Below are positions 26,584 to 37,691 of a stretch of 64,000 nt of DNA, in pieces. The notes beneath the pieces are model-generated. The model saw only the letters and a program-made list of their open reading frames with translations, did not search any database and was not told where the DNA came from. Positions within the stretch are counted from its first letter, which is position 1. Each line of letters opens with the position of its first letter. Location of the stretch: the NCBI RefSeq assembly GCF_000003815.2, contig NC_049997.1:4054422-4118421 (forward strand), written 5' to 3'. Source of the stretch: Branchiostoma floridae (Eukaryota; Chordata; Leptocardii; Amphioxiformes; Branchiostomatidae). The position numbers were made by a program, and so were the translations under genes.

Positions 26584-29500
26584 ATGCCTGGGACCATATG
26601 GACAACCATCGCCGTGTTCGCTATGCTGGCAGTGGCCGTGATAGGCTCGAGGTAAGTCGGGTTGAACGCGTTGTTTTATGTTTATATTATTTGTATATGT
26701 TGTTTTGTCGTGTGTTTGAATGTCAATGTTAAAGATACAATAAAGTTTTCCAAAGCAATCAAGTACTATTAGATCTTTACACCTTTTAGATCAGAAAAGG
26801 CATTCTCGTTTTCTGTATCCGACTTCTAAGTAACAAGATGACGAGAAAAATAGTTCTATTTTTGCTGCTCGCTCATGCCTGCTCGCTCACTCCAGTTCCA
26901 TGTTTAAACCTTAAGGTCTCTATTAACTACATGTAAATTGAATTATCTTCCCTAAACGCCACAGCAATCTGACTCTTGTAGCACTACTCTTATTTTTACA
27001 ACCATACGAAGGAAACAATAACAGAAGAACGGAAGAAAACTACAACGCACACAACACGCAACAAGCAATGTCAAAATGCCGCCCAGGTCATACTCGTCAG
27101 TACATGGTCGTTCGATCAAGCGTGACTTTCTGTATGCTTTTCCCTTCGGGCAAATGAAATCAGAGGCCGACAAAAGGCTTTTCTCTCTGCCTGTGATTAG
27201 TTGCAACAACATACCCTTGTCTGATTTCACAACAAGCTTACATCGATGCAAACTTCGTTATATCGCAGGTACAAGCTTTAGACCTATAACGATACATATT
27301 GGAGGACGATTACAAAATAAAGTCTTCAACAGCGTATACGTTTAAGAAAGATATAAAGAAAAACGTTTTCAGTATAGACGTCTTGACTTTTACCTTTTAT
27401 AAACTGTTAAAGGGGCATAGACGACATCTCAGATGTGGCCCATGACCTTTAAAAATACCATACGTGTTTTGTTATATAGCTGTCAAATGAATTCATGTTG
27501 GTGCCCTACTAACTAGATATAAGTTATGATTACGTTTGAGTGTACAACTTACGTTAAAGGTTTAATGAAAGTACATAAATGCAAAATGGTTTAAGGTTAA
27601 GTTTAACAAATTTATAGATTGCTTTTCAGTGTTCACCTGAGCTCTAAAAGAAGCTAAGGGCCTTAGCGGAAATTTGCGTGTTACGAAACTGACCTTTACA
27701 ATAACGCTTTGAATAATTTATATCGTCTACCACTCGGAGAGAGCACGTGTTGTTGTGATGTGCCAGTCATAATATGGACATGTCAATCTGGATATTTTGC
27801 TACAAACAATCACTTTTTTGTTTTGCAGTTTTTCGTTTGTTATGTCTGTCTGAGACCCTTAAGAAGACCTACATAATTCATAAGACGTACCACTAAATTT
27901 TGCAAAAAAGGGAGAATTGCAGTATGTCAGTCAAATGATCTGTTCATCAAGTGTGTTATCAGTAAATTAGATAATTGTCAAACAGAATGATCCATCGATC
28001 CATCAATCAATAAGCATGTATGTCCATAGCGCATACCACCTGTTTTAGCAATTGAATGCAGTGCTGAAGAAAACGCCCTGTAGGTCGCCTTTCAATGTGT
28101 GAATAGCCGGTACTGTAATCATAAAGCACCTGTCCCAAGCAATATTTCTCTCCGTTCTCGCATCAGAGTTTGAACTTTATCCTAAAGACGTTATCAATTG
28201 AATTTTTGCAGTATAGCCTTAGAGATTAAAAAACTTCAATACTGATGAGTTCGTGTGACGTAACGACAGGGGGTTGGCCCATAACCCAGAGGTCCTGGGT
28301 TCAAATCCATTGATATGCTGCCGACTTCGTGCGCTTGATATAGGCCCTACACAGGACTTTCCTCACTTCACTCTGTTGGAAATGAGTTCATAGCTCTGGT
28401 TAGGGCCATCCCTCGGATGGGACGTTAAATGGAGGTCCCGTGTTTAAGGAGAGCCGCACCTAGAGCAGATTTAAGAACCCCCCTCCCCTCCACGCACACA
28501 TACTTATCAAAAAGATTAGGGGTCCTTCCTGGTGTGAGTGGTTCAAAACCTATAGTCCTATGGCCGCTCTTGGGGCAATTACTGCCGCTTTGAGGTCACC
28601 TGGGTAAGCGCCGAGTGTCAGCCATTTTAGTCCCTGGTCGCGAAGAGAGGTAGTCAGACCACCCAATTATGATATTTTCGTTTCCAGGTCCAGTGAGAGT
28701 AAGAACCCGTTCCTTACGGAGCAGGAGGCGCACAGCTTCGTGGGTAACCAGCGGTCCAAGCGGAGTCTGTGGGGCCTGCTGTTCTGTAACCTGGAGGAGG
28801 AGTGTGCTCACGAGGGCTGCAGCTTCGAGGAGATCACCGAATGCGAGTGGTCATCCTCAGAGGCGGTAAGTTCTAAGCTTGATGTTTTTTACGAAACCCT
28901 TTATTGTTAATTCAGTGAAGAGTCAGGGATTCTGCAGTTGTAAAGAAAGATGCCAGGGGAAAATAAGTTCATTCACTTTAATAAGTTTTGAATGAAATTA
29001 TAAGAAAGTTTTCATTCATTCATTTTTCACGTTTTGTTTTATTCCTTAGCAAGAGTATCTGATGACGCTGGCCTGCCAGCTTTGGCCCTGCAGTACCGGG
29101 TACAGGTGCCAGGGGGTGCGCCACGGGACCACGCAAAGTGGACCTCACTGGCGGCAATGCAATGGTACGTTGTGTAATCATCTTTGATAATACAATGAAC
29201 GAATGGAGACGTTTATTGTACATATATACCCACTGGGTGAAGTATAGGTCGCAACAAAAGAATAGTTTTTACAAGGAACGATTTCAAGTTAGCGCGCCAA
29301 TAAATGGAGAGAATGCTCATAAATAATTGTGATTTTAGAACCGAAGAATGTCTATTGGCGAATGTAAAGTGATTGTCCTTATAATAATTGGGATTCTTTA
29401 ACAATAATAGACAAGGAGCTACAAGTAATTTTTAGTAAAAACGGTTTTGATATTATGCTGTTACAGTAGTACTTTGATGATGCCCTTGTGTGGACTACAG

Positions 29501-32500
29501 GGCGTCTCAGACATCCAGTAGTTGCCTTTGAGGCTGCTGTTTTTCTGTAAATACTGTATGCGGAATAAACCAATATCGTTATCCCTTATATTCCCAGCGG
29601 TGTGTTTCGGCTCGACGTCGTGCCCCCACGGAGGCTACTGTGGCAGGCCTGACTACTGCAGCGGCTGTGAGCGAGGCTACGAGAGCCCCAGATGCACAGG
29701 TCGGAACACTTTTCTTTCTTTTGTTTACTTCAGATTAAAAACAAAGAACGCTATATCAAAATCACTTAATTTTTTTGGGTTACTGTGATGTACTGAATTT
29801 TGATGTTAGATGCTCGTTCACCTTTGACTTAGATGCTTTAAGTTTGTACCCAACAGGGAAGCAATTAAATACGAGGAAGCTCATTCCATTTAATAATGAT
29901 GTAGTTCGAAGCATAAAAAGCTTTAAGAGTGGAACTCTCTTCTTAGAGGTGTATTATGAAAGAGGAAAGGGTAAAGAAAGGGTAAAGAAAGAAAGTGGGA
30001 ACAAACTGCACCGCTTCATGCTGTTAATGTCTCGTCTTTTCATCACAGCAGTCCAGACTAATTTTAAACGGCTGTGATCAATACATCACTCTGCTCCGGA
30101 TACATATATTCAAGAAAAACAATATGTCATTTGATTCACATATCTGCCATCGCGATGAGAAATGTTTGACTTTTTTTTACCGTATGTACGGTTGAATTGA
30201 AATGGGGCAGCTTTACAGAGCTTGAAATGTTTTAAGATATTAGTCTGCAATTGTCAAGAATTATATTTTACTAAGCTTAAGTCTCATCTATCTAACTTTT
30301 TGTCAAATGTAGTATAGTACTTCCCTACCAAGCGGATTCATGTACTACTTCCATTGATGTCGATGTCAATGTTAAGAAGCATCAAAGCAATAAGGAAAGA
30401 TCTTGATTAAGGAAAGATCTTAATGTATCTTCTCTATACGTAATTTCGCAGATGTTGACGAGTGTGCGGACAGGCGCACCTGTGACGATCACGCCACCTG
30501 TACAAACACAGACGGCAGCTACACCTGTAGGTGCGCACCTGGATACCTGGGGGACGGGCACACCTGCACAGGTAAGTAACTACATATACTAAGAAGTAGG
30601 ACGGTTTAGATCAAAGAGCGGCAACAAGATGGCGAACGCAAGGTGTCGGCATTCTAAGGGCCCGGCCACATTTATCCTAGGTAATCGTACAATTCTTATC
30701 GATTTTTAAGCAGGCTGCAACAAAACCAATAGCGAACAAAGTTCTTAGGCAGCCCATTCGATAACAAGACAGCTGTACGACACATGCACAACGAAATGCT
30801 ATCAATTTGCGATCGTGCCACGATCGTACAACAAATGTGACAGCGCCCTGAGATGGTGGCTCCCGTCGATGCGAACAAATGTAAAACAAATTTTGCCATA
30901 GCAAACCTGAAACTAAAATCCCCTGTAGCTGTATTATTGACTTCTCACCCTACCTGTACTTAACGTTGTAGCAACAGCACTAGTAGATTCATATGTTTAA
31001 CATTGTGGTTTATCGAACTACAGAAATCACAACTACTATGAAGTCCACAACATCAACCACGACTAAACAGACGACCTATAGCCAAACATCTGAAGAGACG
31101 ACCACAACAACCGCCAAACCGACCACCTTGGCTTCAACAACACAAGGGAAGGCGCCATCTACCGAAAAGGCTGCGGTAGTGCAGGACGCAGAATCAGTCA
31201 GCACGTCACCACCGGAAGTGACGTATAAGACGACGGAGGACCCGAAAGTGTTGGCAGATGCTGCCGAGTTGTCTGACATGTGTGGAGAGGATGGACAGCA
31301 GGTATGATTATTTTCAATCGATACATCAATCAATCAATCCGTCTTTTGATTAGTCAACTTTACGTTGGACTCTATCGTGCTGTCTACCATGNNNNNNNNN
31401 NNNNNNNNNNNNNNNNNNNNNNNNNNNNNNNNNNNNNNNNNNNNNNNNNNNNNNNNNNNNNNNNNNNNNNNNNNNNNNNNNNNNNNNNNNNTATAGAGTC
31501 TACTCTGATTCGCTCTTGTTATTTGCCCAGACCGGTAACCCCGAAAACGTGTGAATGCGTGATCACATAGTCTGTACATTTTCCAATCGGTCCAACATCC
31601 GGTCCACCTAATTTTTTCAGGTCCGGTTTTTCTGGACCGGTCCAATGAGAAAAACCGTTTTTGTACCGGTACACTGTACCGGTACCCAGCCCTACACTGT
31701 ACCATAAAGTCGCCAGTGTACCCAAAATTCTCTACGGTAGATTTCATTACAAGTGACAATATCTAGGGTATGTTAAGGTATTTTTGTCATTTACTGAACT
31801 GTATCTTTGTCTAATATTTTCTATGTGCCCTTCACAGCCCTGTGGGAAACCAACTATGCCGTTCGTGGAGAAGACGATGTTGATCATCGGCATTGTGGCG
31901 TTCGTCTTTGCGGTGAGTCCATTATAATATACTACACCAGGTGCCTACTTGTGCTTTGAAAAATAAAAACAACAAAGAATTGTGAAGTAAAAGCTTCTGA
32001 TATGAAGAGTTTTCACCTGCAACTTAGAAAAAAGGGGCTCATTTTAGATTTAGAAGAAAAAAACAATCATTGTTAAACTAAAATACTTTTATTAGTACAA
32101 TTGAAGCCCAATATACCAATACAGAAAAGACTGGATACAATGCAATGAAAATAATTTAACTTCATGAATTCAACAATTGCATAAAATAACAAGTTGTAAG
32201 TTTGGACAAAACAAAACAAAGCTGCCGTTAATCTCTGCAACGAGGCTAGGCAGTGCAAAAGAAAAAGACCAAAACAAAACTTGAAGACTGCTAGGATAAA
32301 AAATAATCTTCTAATTTCCTTTTCAGTGTGGCATCGTGTTTATAGTCTACCACCAAAAGATCAAGAATGGAATGTTCCTCCCCCCTTGGTTGGTCGGAAG
32401 GGGGCAGGACCCACCACCCCCTTACAGTGAGGGGAGCGTCAACGTGGTCACAGTCGCAACTAAAGTATGTCTGCCTCCGGATATCACAATCAGCACCACG

Positions 32501-32689
32501 GACAAGGACGGTATGAAGCCTGGGTACGAGTTCCCCGGCGAACCCCAGCCAGGGAACGAGGTTTCCGGCGAATTCCTCCCCGAGAAGATCCCGGACGATC
32601 CGATACTGGCACCACAGGAAGGCGATGTGACAGACATTGAGTTTATCTTAAAGTCGAACGCGTTGGAAGAAAAAGCTCCCATGAACTAG
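26584..32689 (+). CDS. Single-pass membrane Gla-EGF protein with Thr-rich stalk and PPPY tail (PRRG/Ci-Gla1-like)
   Basis: Eight in-phase exons: 26584-26651, 28688-28865, 29050-29164, 29598-29699, 30452-30571, 31024-31301, 31838-31912, 32327-32689 (432 residues). Order: signal peptide (1-22); propeptide with [10 protein letters not shown] and RSKR at 45-48, the layout of a gamma-carboxylase recognition site and furin-type cleavage; Gla domain (about 49-77) with [20 protein letters not shown]; a Cys-containing linker; an EGF-like module (about 121-154); a calcium-binding EGF (155-194, DVDEC...[10 protein letters not shown]); a Thr/Ser-rich mucin-like stalk to about 287; a transmembrane segment (301-320); and a cytoplasmic tail with PPPY at 342-345. 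In known transmembrane Gla proteins (vertebrate PRRG1-4, Ciona Gla1) the Glu residues are carboxylated and bind Ca2+ and membranes, and PPxY binds WW-domain proteins. EGF modules between Gla and membrane are unlike PRRGs. Two Cys (about 56 and 75) are additional to the usual Gla pair. An assembly gap lies in intron 6. Confidence 0.9.
28255..28600 (+). mobile_element. tRNA-derived SINE, same family as 39788, box A region decayed
   Basis: CCTGGGTTCAAATCC is a box B-like element followed by ACTTTCCTCACTTCACTC, CCTCGGATGGGACGTTAAAT and GGAGGTCCCGTGT, the body shared with 39788-40030. The adjoining block (GGTCCTTCCTGGTGTGAGTG, TTCAAAACCTATAGTCC) recurs at 48270-48480 and, interrupted, at 62695-63535. 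It is inserted just before exon 2 of the Gla-protein gene. Confidence 0.65.
31392..31491. other. Assembly gap (100 N)
   Basis: Run of 100 N in intron 6 of the Gla-protein gene. The right flank (31500-31700) is rich in repeated ACCGGT words and is probably an unresolved repeat. Confidence 0.99.
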
Positions 32690-32722
32690 AATGGTGAATG
32701 GTTACGAGATGGTATCTGAAGC

Positions 32723-32852
32723 TAATCTCGAACCAGATCCACGGTGCGTAATGTATAGTACCAAACTTACCGTAGGTGCCCATTTCACTCCCTTAGCCGG
32801 CTATACTCCCTGGCCAGCTTTGATACTATCTTATGGCACCGCATGGAGATTA
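32723..32852. mobile_element. MITE with TAATCT...AGATTA ends and near-perfect 9-bp TSD
   Basis: The ends TAATCTCG...CAGATCCACGG and GGCACCGCATGGAGATTA are inverted repeats. The flanks ATCTGAAGC and TTCTGAAGC differ at one base. Relatives are at 44452-44578 and 46544-46725. It lies about 30 bp after the stop codon of the Gla-protein gene, so probably in its 3' UTR. Confidence 0.75.
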
Positions 32853-34428
32853 TTCTGAAGCCAGTTGAGGCCATAAGGGCATGGGAAGCTGCTATATAAC
32901 GTTACAGCGTCGGGGAATAGTGGTATTTTCTTTCAGCTCACATTTAACAAAACTAAATAGCTGATGATCAAATCATGTGTAATATATCCCTGTTTCAAAA
33001 GTAAGTTATTAGTTGAAATGGTCAAAGTCTAAGGGGAACAAATATTAATGTACTAGTATTACATTGTTAACCATAACGCACACATGTATATACATTGTAT
33101 AGCCTTCAACTAGAAGGCACCAAAAACAAATAGCATACAAGCGGGTTGAAAGACAACTGCTCTGTTGTACGTATGTGTTTTGTTGTATATATTGTAAACG
33201 CTCTTCTCTTAGTACATAAATTTAATATGTCCTAGACCGCTGGCCGGAGGCGACTATGGTAGCGTGAACGTTATTACAGAGGAAACTGTGCAGTTATAAC
33301 CGGTGAAGCTGTGCCTATGACTTGCCATACTAATGTGCTTTGTACATCAGCTTGAAATTCTATTTAGTGTGCGCTGACGAAGTAAGTTTGTCTCTAAGAT
33401 AACATTAAAAATGCTCTTTTCTCCCATGTTTTGTTCACAGTCTTTGGTTGGACGATACATGTAATTATTAACTACAGCTAGGATAACTACCACAATGTAG
33501 CTTTCCATTATTAACTACAGCTAGGATAACTACCACAAAATAGCTTTCCATTATCTAGTACATTCCCTTAAGAATTAACATACTTAACCTGGCTTAACCA
33601 ATTATTTTTCATCTATCAAAATAAAGTACTTAACGTGGTAATGCAAAGGCCATCTGCACTGTTCATTGGAAAGAGAAAATCAAGTGCCTTTCGTCATAAA
33701 CACCGTACTCCTGTTGATATTAGGGTCACATTTTCGAACTGGGGCCCGACCGGTTTAGTTTTGGGGAACGAAAGCATGATATAAAAGACAACAGAAAAAC
33801 AAAAAAACTTACCAAGATCATTCAAAAACATAATTTGTGCAATTATATTCAAATACTTTTTCTTTCCGCTAATAGCCCGGCTGGGCCCCGGTTGCGTCAT
33901 GTGACCTTAATTAGCATTAAGAATGATTAACAAGGTTCAAAGTCCACAAAAAAGGGACCGGGTCAAATTTGAGTGACCGTGGTGGTGATAGTGTCACGAG
34001 TAACAGCTCAGGATACATTCACGGGTAAAAAATCTTTTGAAATTAATAATGCGGTGAAAGTTCTCATATATGAGATGTCAAATTCAAGACGTCAGTGTTT
34101 CTTCTGGATTTCTTATAGTCTTTGATATCTAATATTAGGGCTGAAAGTGTCCAGGTAGTGAATTTTGGAGCTAGTGGATTATGTAATTTCTTCCCGAGAA
34201 AGGGGTCATACTTTGAAGGTTCCGTTATGTGTTTTCCTACTGCGTTTCTGGACACATATACTATAACAAAGCAGAATAGTTTCTTACAAGTGATAATCAG
34301 TAATAGAAATTCTCATGTTTTCATCCTGTACGATTGTTGTAAAATAAGATTATTATAAGATGTATCTTCTGCGTGTTTTCAGCAGCTTGTTGTGTTTACA
34401 TTGCGTCCCAAACAATGATTTATTACAG
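32853..34428. other. Gla-protein 3' UTR and intergenic region
   Basis: Non-coding. A candidate poly(A) signal AATAAA occurs near 33620. A 41-bp direct duplication (TTAACTACAGCTAGGATAAC, then TACCACAA) lies at about 33463-33555, and a GC-ended MITE copy at 33718-33905 belongs to the 2168 family. Confidence 0.55.
33718..33905 (+). mobile_element. MITE-like repeat, 2168 family, copy 2
   Basis: Begins AGGGTCACATTTTCGAACTG, contains GAACGAAAGCATGATATAAAAGAC and ends CCGGCTGGGCCCCGGTTGCG followed by GTGACC. It is the reverse complement of the order seen at 2168-2356, with GGTCACAT-like inverted ends. Confidence 0.65.
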
Positions 34429-36428
34429 AGTGACTCCAGTGTGATAGGTCCACCCAACATGGCACCAACGCGCTGGGGGTTTGTGAGCACGGGGAGGATC
34501 TGTAACGACTTTAAGGTGGCTCTAGACACACTGCCTAGAGAGGAACATCAGGTGAGCGTTACTTGGTTCATTTTCGGCTTTTTGCTTTTTTACTACTGGT
34601 AACCGTCTATCCGTGTTGGACAAATTGCAGTTGGTTCGGACCCCATAGGTCATGGTTTAAAAATACTGCCATGCATTGCTACCGATCTTGGAAACTTGCG
34701 AAAGGCATGCTCTGCACACGACGTTGCTCACTTCACACAGGTGTACAAATGGGAACCTGACTTCAGATGGTGAGGTAAAATGGGGTGGGAGAAGAGGGAT
34801 GGGCTCTGCCTCCCAATACCATGCAATAGACACAGTGGATAACTAGAAAGGTAATATTTGCAAGCAAATACAGAATGTTCCCTTCACATGTTGTTGTCCA
34901 ACACTGGCAACTGTTTTGTTCATTCTTATTTGAACACATTTCTAAATGTAGTGACCCGAGCCTCTCTAGATCTGACATTTGCTACATGATGTAACTGAAC
35001 ACCACATGATGCCTGCTACTTTACCGGTTACCATAGTGACAGCCATCTGGTCCAGGTCGTTGACCTTATTTGTGCGGAGAAGAAGAAGAAGAAACAAAGC
35101 AAAAACAATATGTTCCCTTCTGTGAAGGTAACATAACAACCCAACCCACTGACCCTACAGCCTTCAAAAGGCTATGAAACTAATTTAAACGTTATCTACA
35201 TTTCTAACTAATATATCCATATGTTTAAACTCATAATCCCTCCAAATATATAATTCATGATATTCATATATATATATATATATGATATTTATATTTTGCC
35301 TATATGTTTTTTTTAGGTTGTCGCCGTGGCGTCCAGAAGCCTCGAAACTGCCCAGAAATTTGCTCAAACTCACAACATCCCAGCTGCGTATGGTTCATAT
35401 GCAGAACTAGCAGCGCAGGAAGACATCGGTCAGACAATTCAATTAATTTTGCAGATATAATAAAGCGAAAGTACAGAAAGGTATTTCTGCCACTCTAACT
35501 TTAATTCTACATTCTGGCACACCAGTCTTATGGCATGTTTAAGCTTTAATGCTAAGCTAATAAGACGAATTCCATATGAAAACAGTGTATCGTTTTGCAT
35601 CCGTTGAAGACAACTTATCAAGCATTTATCTCTGTCCAATGTTGACAGCTACTTGTTCTTATTTGATAACAAGTAAACCTGTTAAACCAGTTTTGTTACC
35701 TACGTAAAAGCGAAGGTATTGTTTTCGGTCCGTGTGTTTGCCTCGTACACACACAGGCAAACTATTCTCGGACTTGGGATGGGATACACTCAAAAATAGA
35801 AGAGCAGCCAACAGACTTACAATTCTCCAGAAATCTAGACAAGGTCTCCTAGCCCTGCCAGTTGATTTCTACTTTCAGCTGAACCCAAGGCAATCTCGAC
35901 AGTCACCCAAACTCATACAAACTCATCAAGACTTATAAAGATTGTCTCAAATACTCATACTTCCCAAGAACCACTATCGACTGGAATAATCTACCATATG
36001 TAACCACCCTTCAAACTGATACCGTTAAGTTCAAGGAAGAGGTGTTACAACACCTGAGGAACGGCCGTTAAAACAGCAGTACCGCGCCCTGGGTGGATTG
36101 CCCCAAAACTAAGGGGTGTTACCCAGTATCAAAACAAGAACAAGAAGAAGAACGAGAATAATAGAATGCGTGGCGGAAAATGGTGTAACCGGAGTTCAGA
36201 CTTTGAGGACCATAGAATCAAGACCATATGACAAAGGATACAAAAAAAAAGTTGTGCTGCAGTACCAAGGTCAAACACTAGATCTGAGGGACCAAAGTTA
36301 AGCTTGATCTTTGTCTTTCCAACACCTATCCACTTACCAAGTATACAATCCATCCAGAGGTTCTCAAATTATGCTGACCACAAATATCCGGAAACACACA
36401 CACTCACACACACATATCCACGCACACT

Positions 36429-36526
<98 letters not shown>

Positions 36527-37634
36527 GCCTTTCAATACGGGGATAGTAAACACACTTCAGATTTGTAACTGTCGGTCTTTTTTTTACCCCAGACGTGGTG
36601 TACATCGGCGCCATCCACCCCCAGCATGCCCCAGTGACTACCATGATGCTCCAGGCAGGGAAGCCTGTCCTGTGTGAGAAGCCGATGTCTGTCAACTCCC
36701 GAGAGGCGAGGCAGATGATCGGCCTCGCTAAGGAGAAGAACCTCTTCTTTATGGAGGTGGGATATGCAAATTAAGCCCTAATTAGAAAAAAAATGAAATA
36801 TTTATTTATAGCTATGTCCATACTAGGAATCAAAATCAAATTCATGTAACATTTGTAGTTTGCGGCTGGTGAAAGATTAACAGGTTCCAATTATGCAAAT
36901 GATGCTAATTTGCCCATAGTTAATTCAACGCTTTGCCTTACGTGCTACGTAAAATAGGTTTTCAAACCATCTATATATAACGCCATATGTCAGTTAACGA
37001 ATTTAAGATAACCGTTAATTCTGTTATTGAAATTTGTTTGATGGTGTGCTCAAGAAAACGCTTACACCAAGTAAATGCAGCCAACCAATCAATCATCTAA
37101 CCTGATAACACGACATCCTTAACATCATCTGATTTTAAAACATAGCTTTCGTTTGTGTCTTGACCAAGGCTATCTGGAGCCGACACTTCCCATCGTACAG
37201 AAAAGTCCGTGAGATGATCGGATCGGGTGTTGTTGGGGTGGTCAAAATGGTCACCGCGTGTTTTGGGAAGGTTGTGCCTAAAGCCGGACTAGAAAGGTCA
37301 GTTTTTTTTCTTTCTTTTTGTTTGATTAAGGCTATAAAGAGTCGGTTCTTCCCGGCGTACAAGAAAGTCCGTGAGACCATCGACTCTGGGCTTGTTGGAG
37401 AGGTGGTGCTGGTCAGCGTCTGTTTTGGGAAGAATCTGCCTACTGCGGGGTATAAGCAGGAAAGGTCAGTTGGTATCATCTAGTTCTTGATATTGACACG
37501 TCTGTACGTAGAAGACACTGCAAATGTCCTGGAGATGCACATTGTCCAAGCAGCTAAGATTAAGCGAAGCCAGACAGATCATGGCATGGCAGAGCAAAGG
37601 CGGATCCAAAGAAAAGAACTCTGCAACGGAGACT

Positions 37635-37691
<57 letters not shown>

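Noticed and set aside
27076-27345. 89-codon plus-strand frame and 99-codon minus-strand frame in intron 1 of the Gla-protein gene
   Set aside because: No splice-consistent extension, no recognised motif, and the two overlap antisense.
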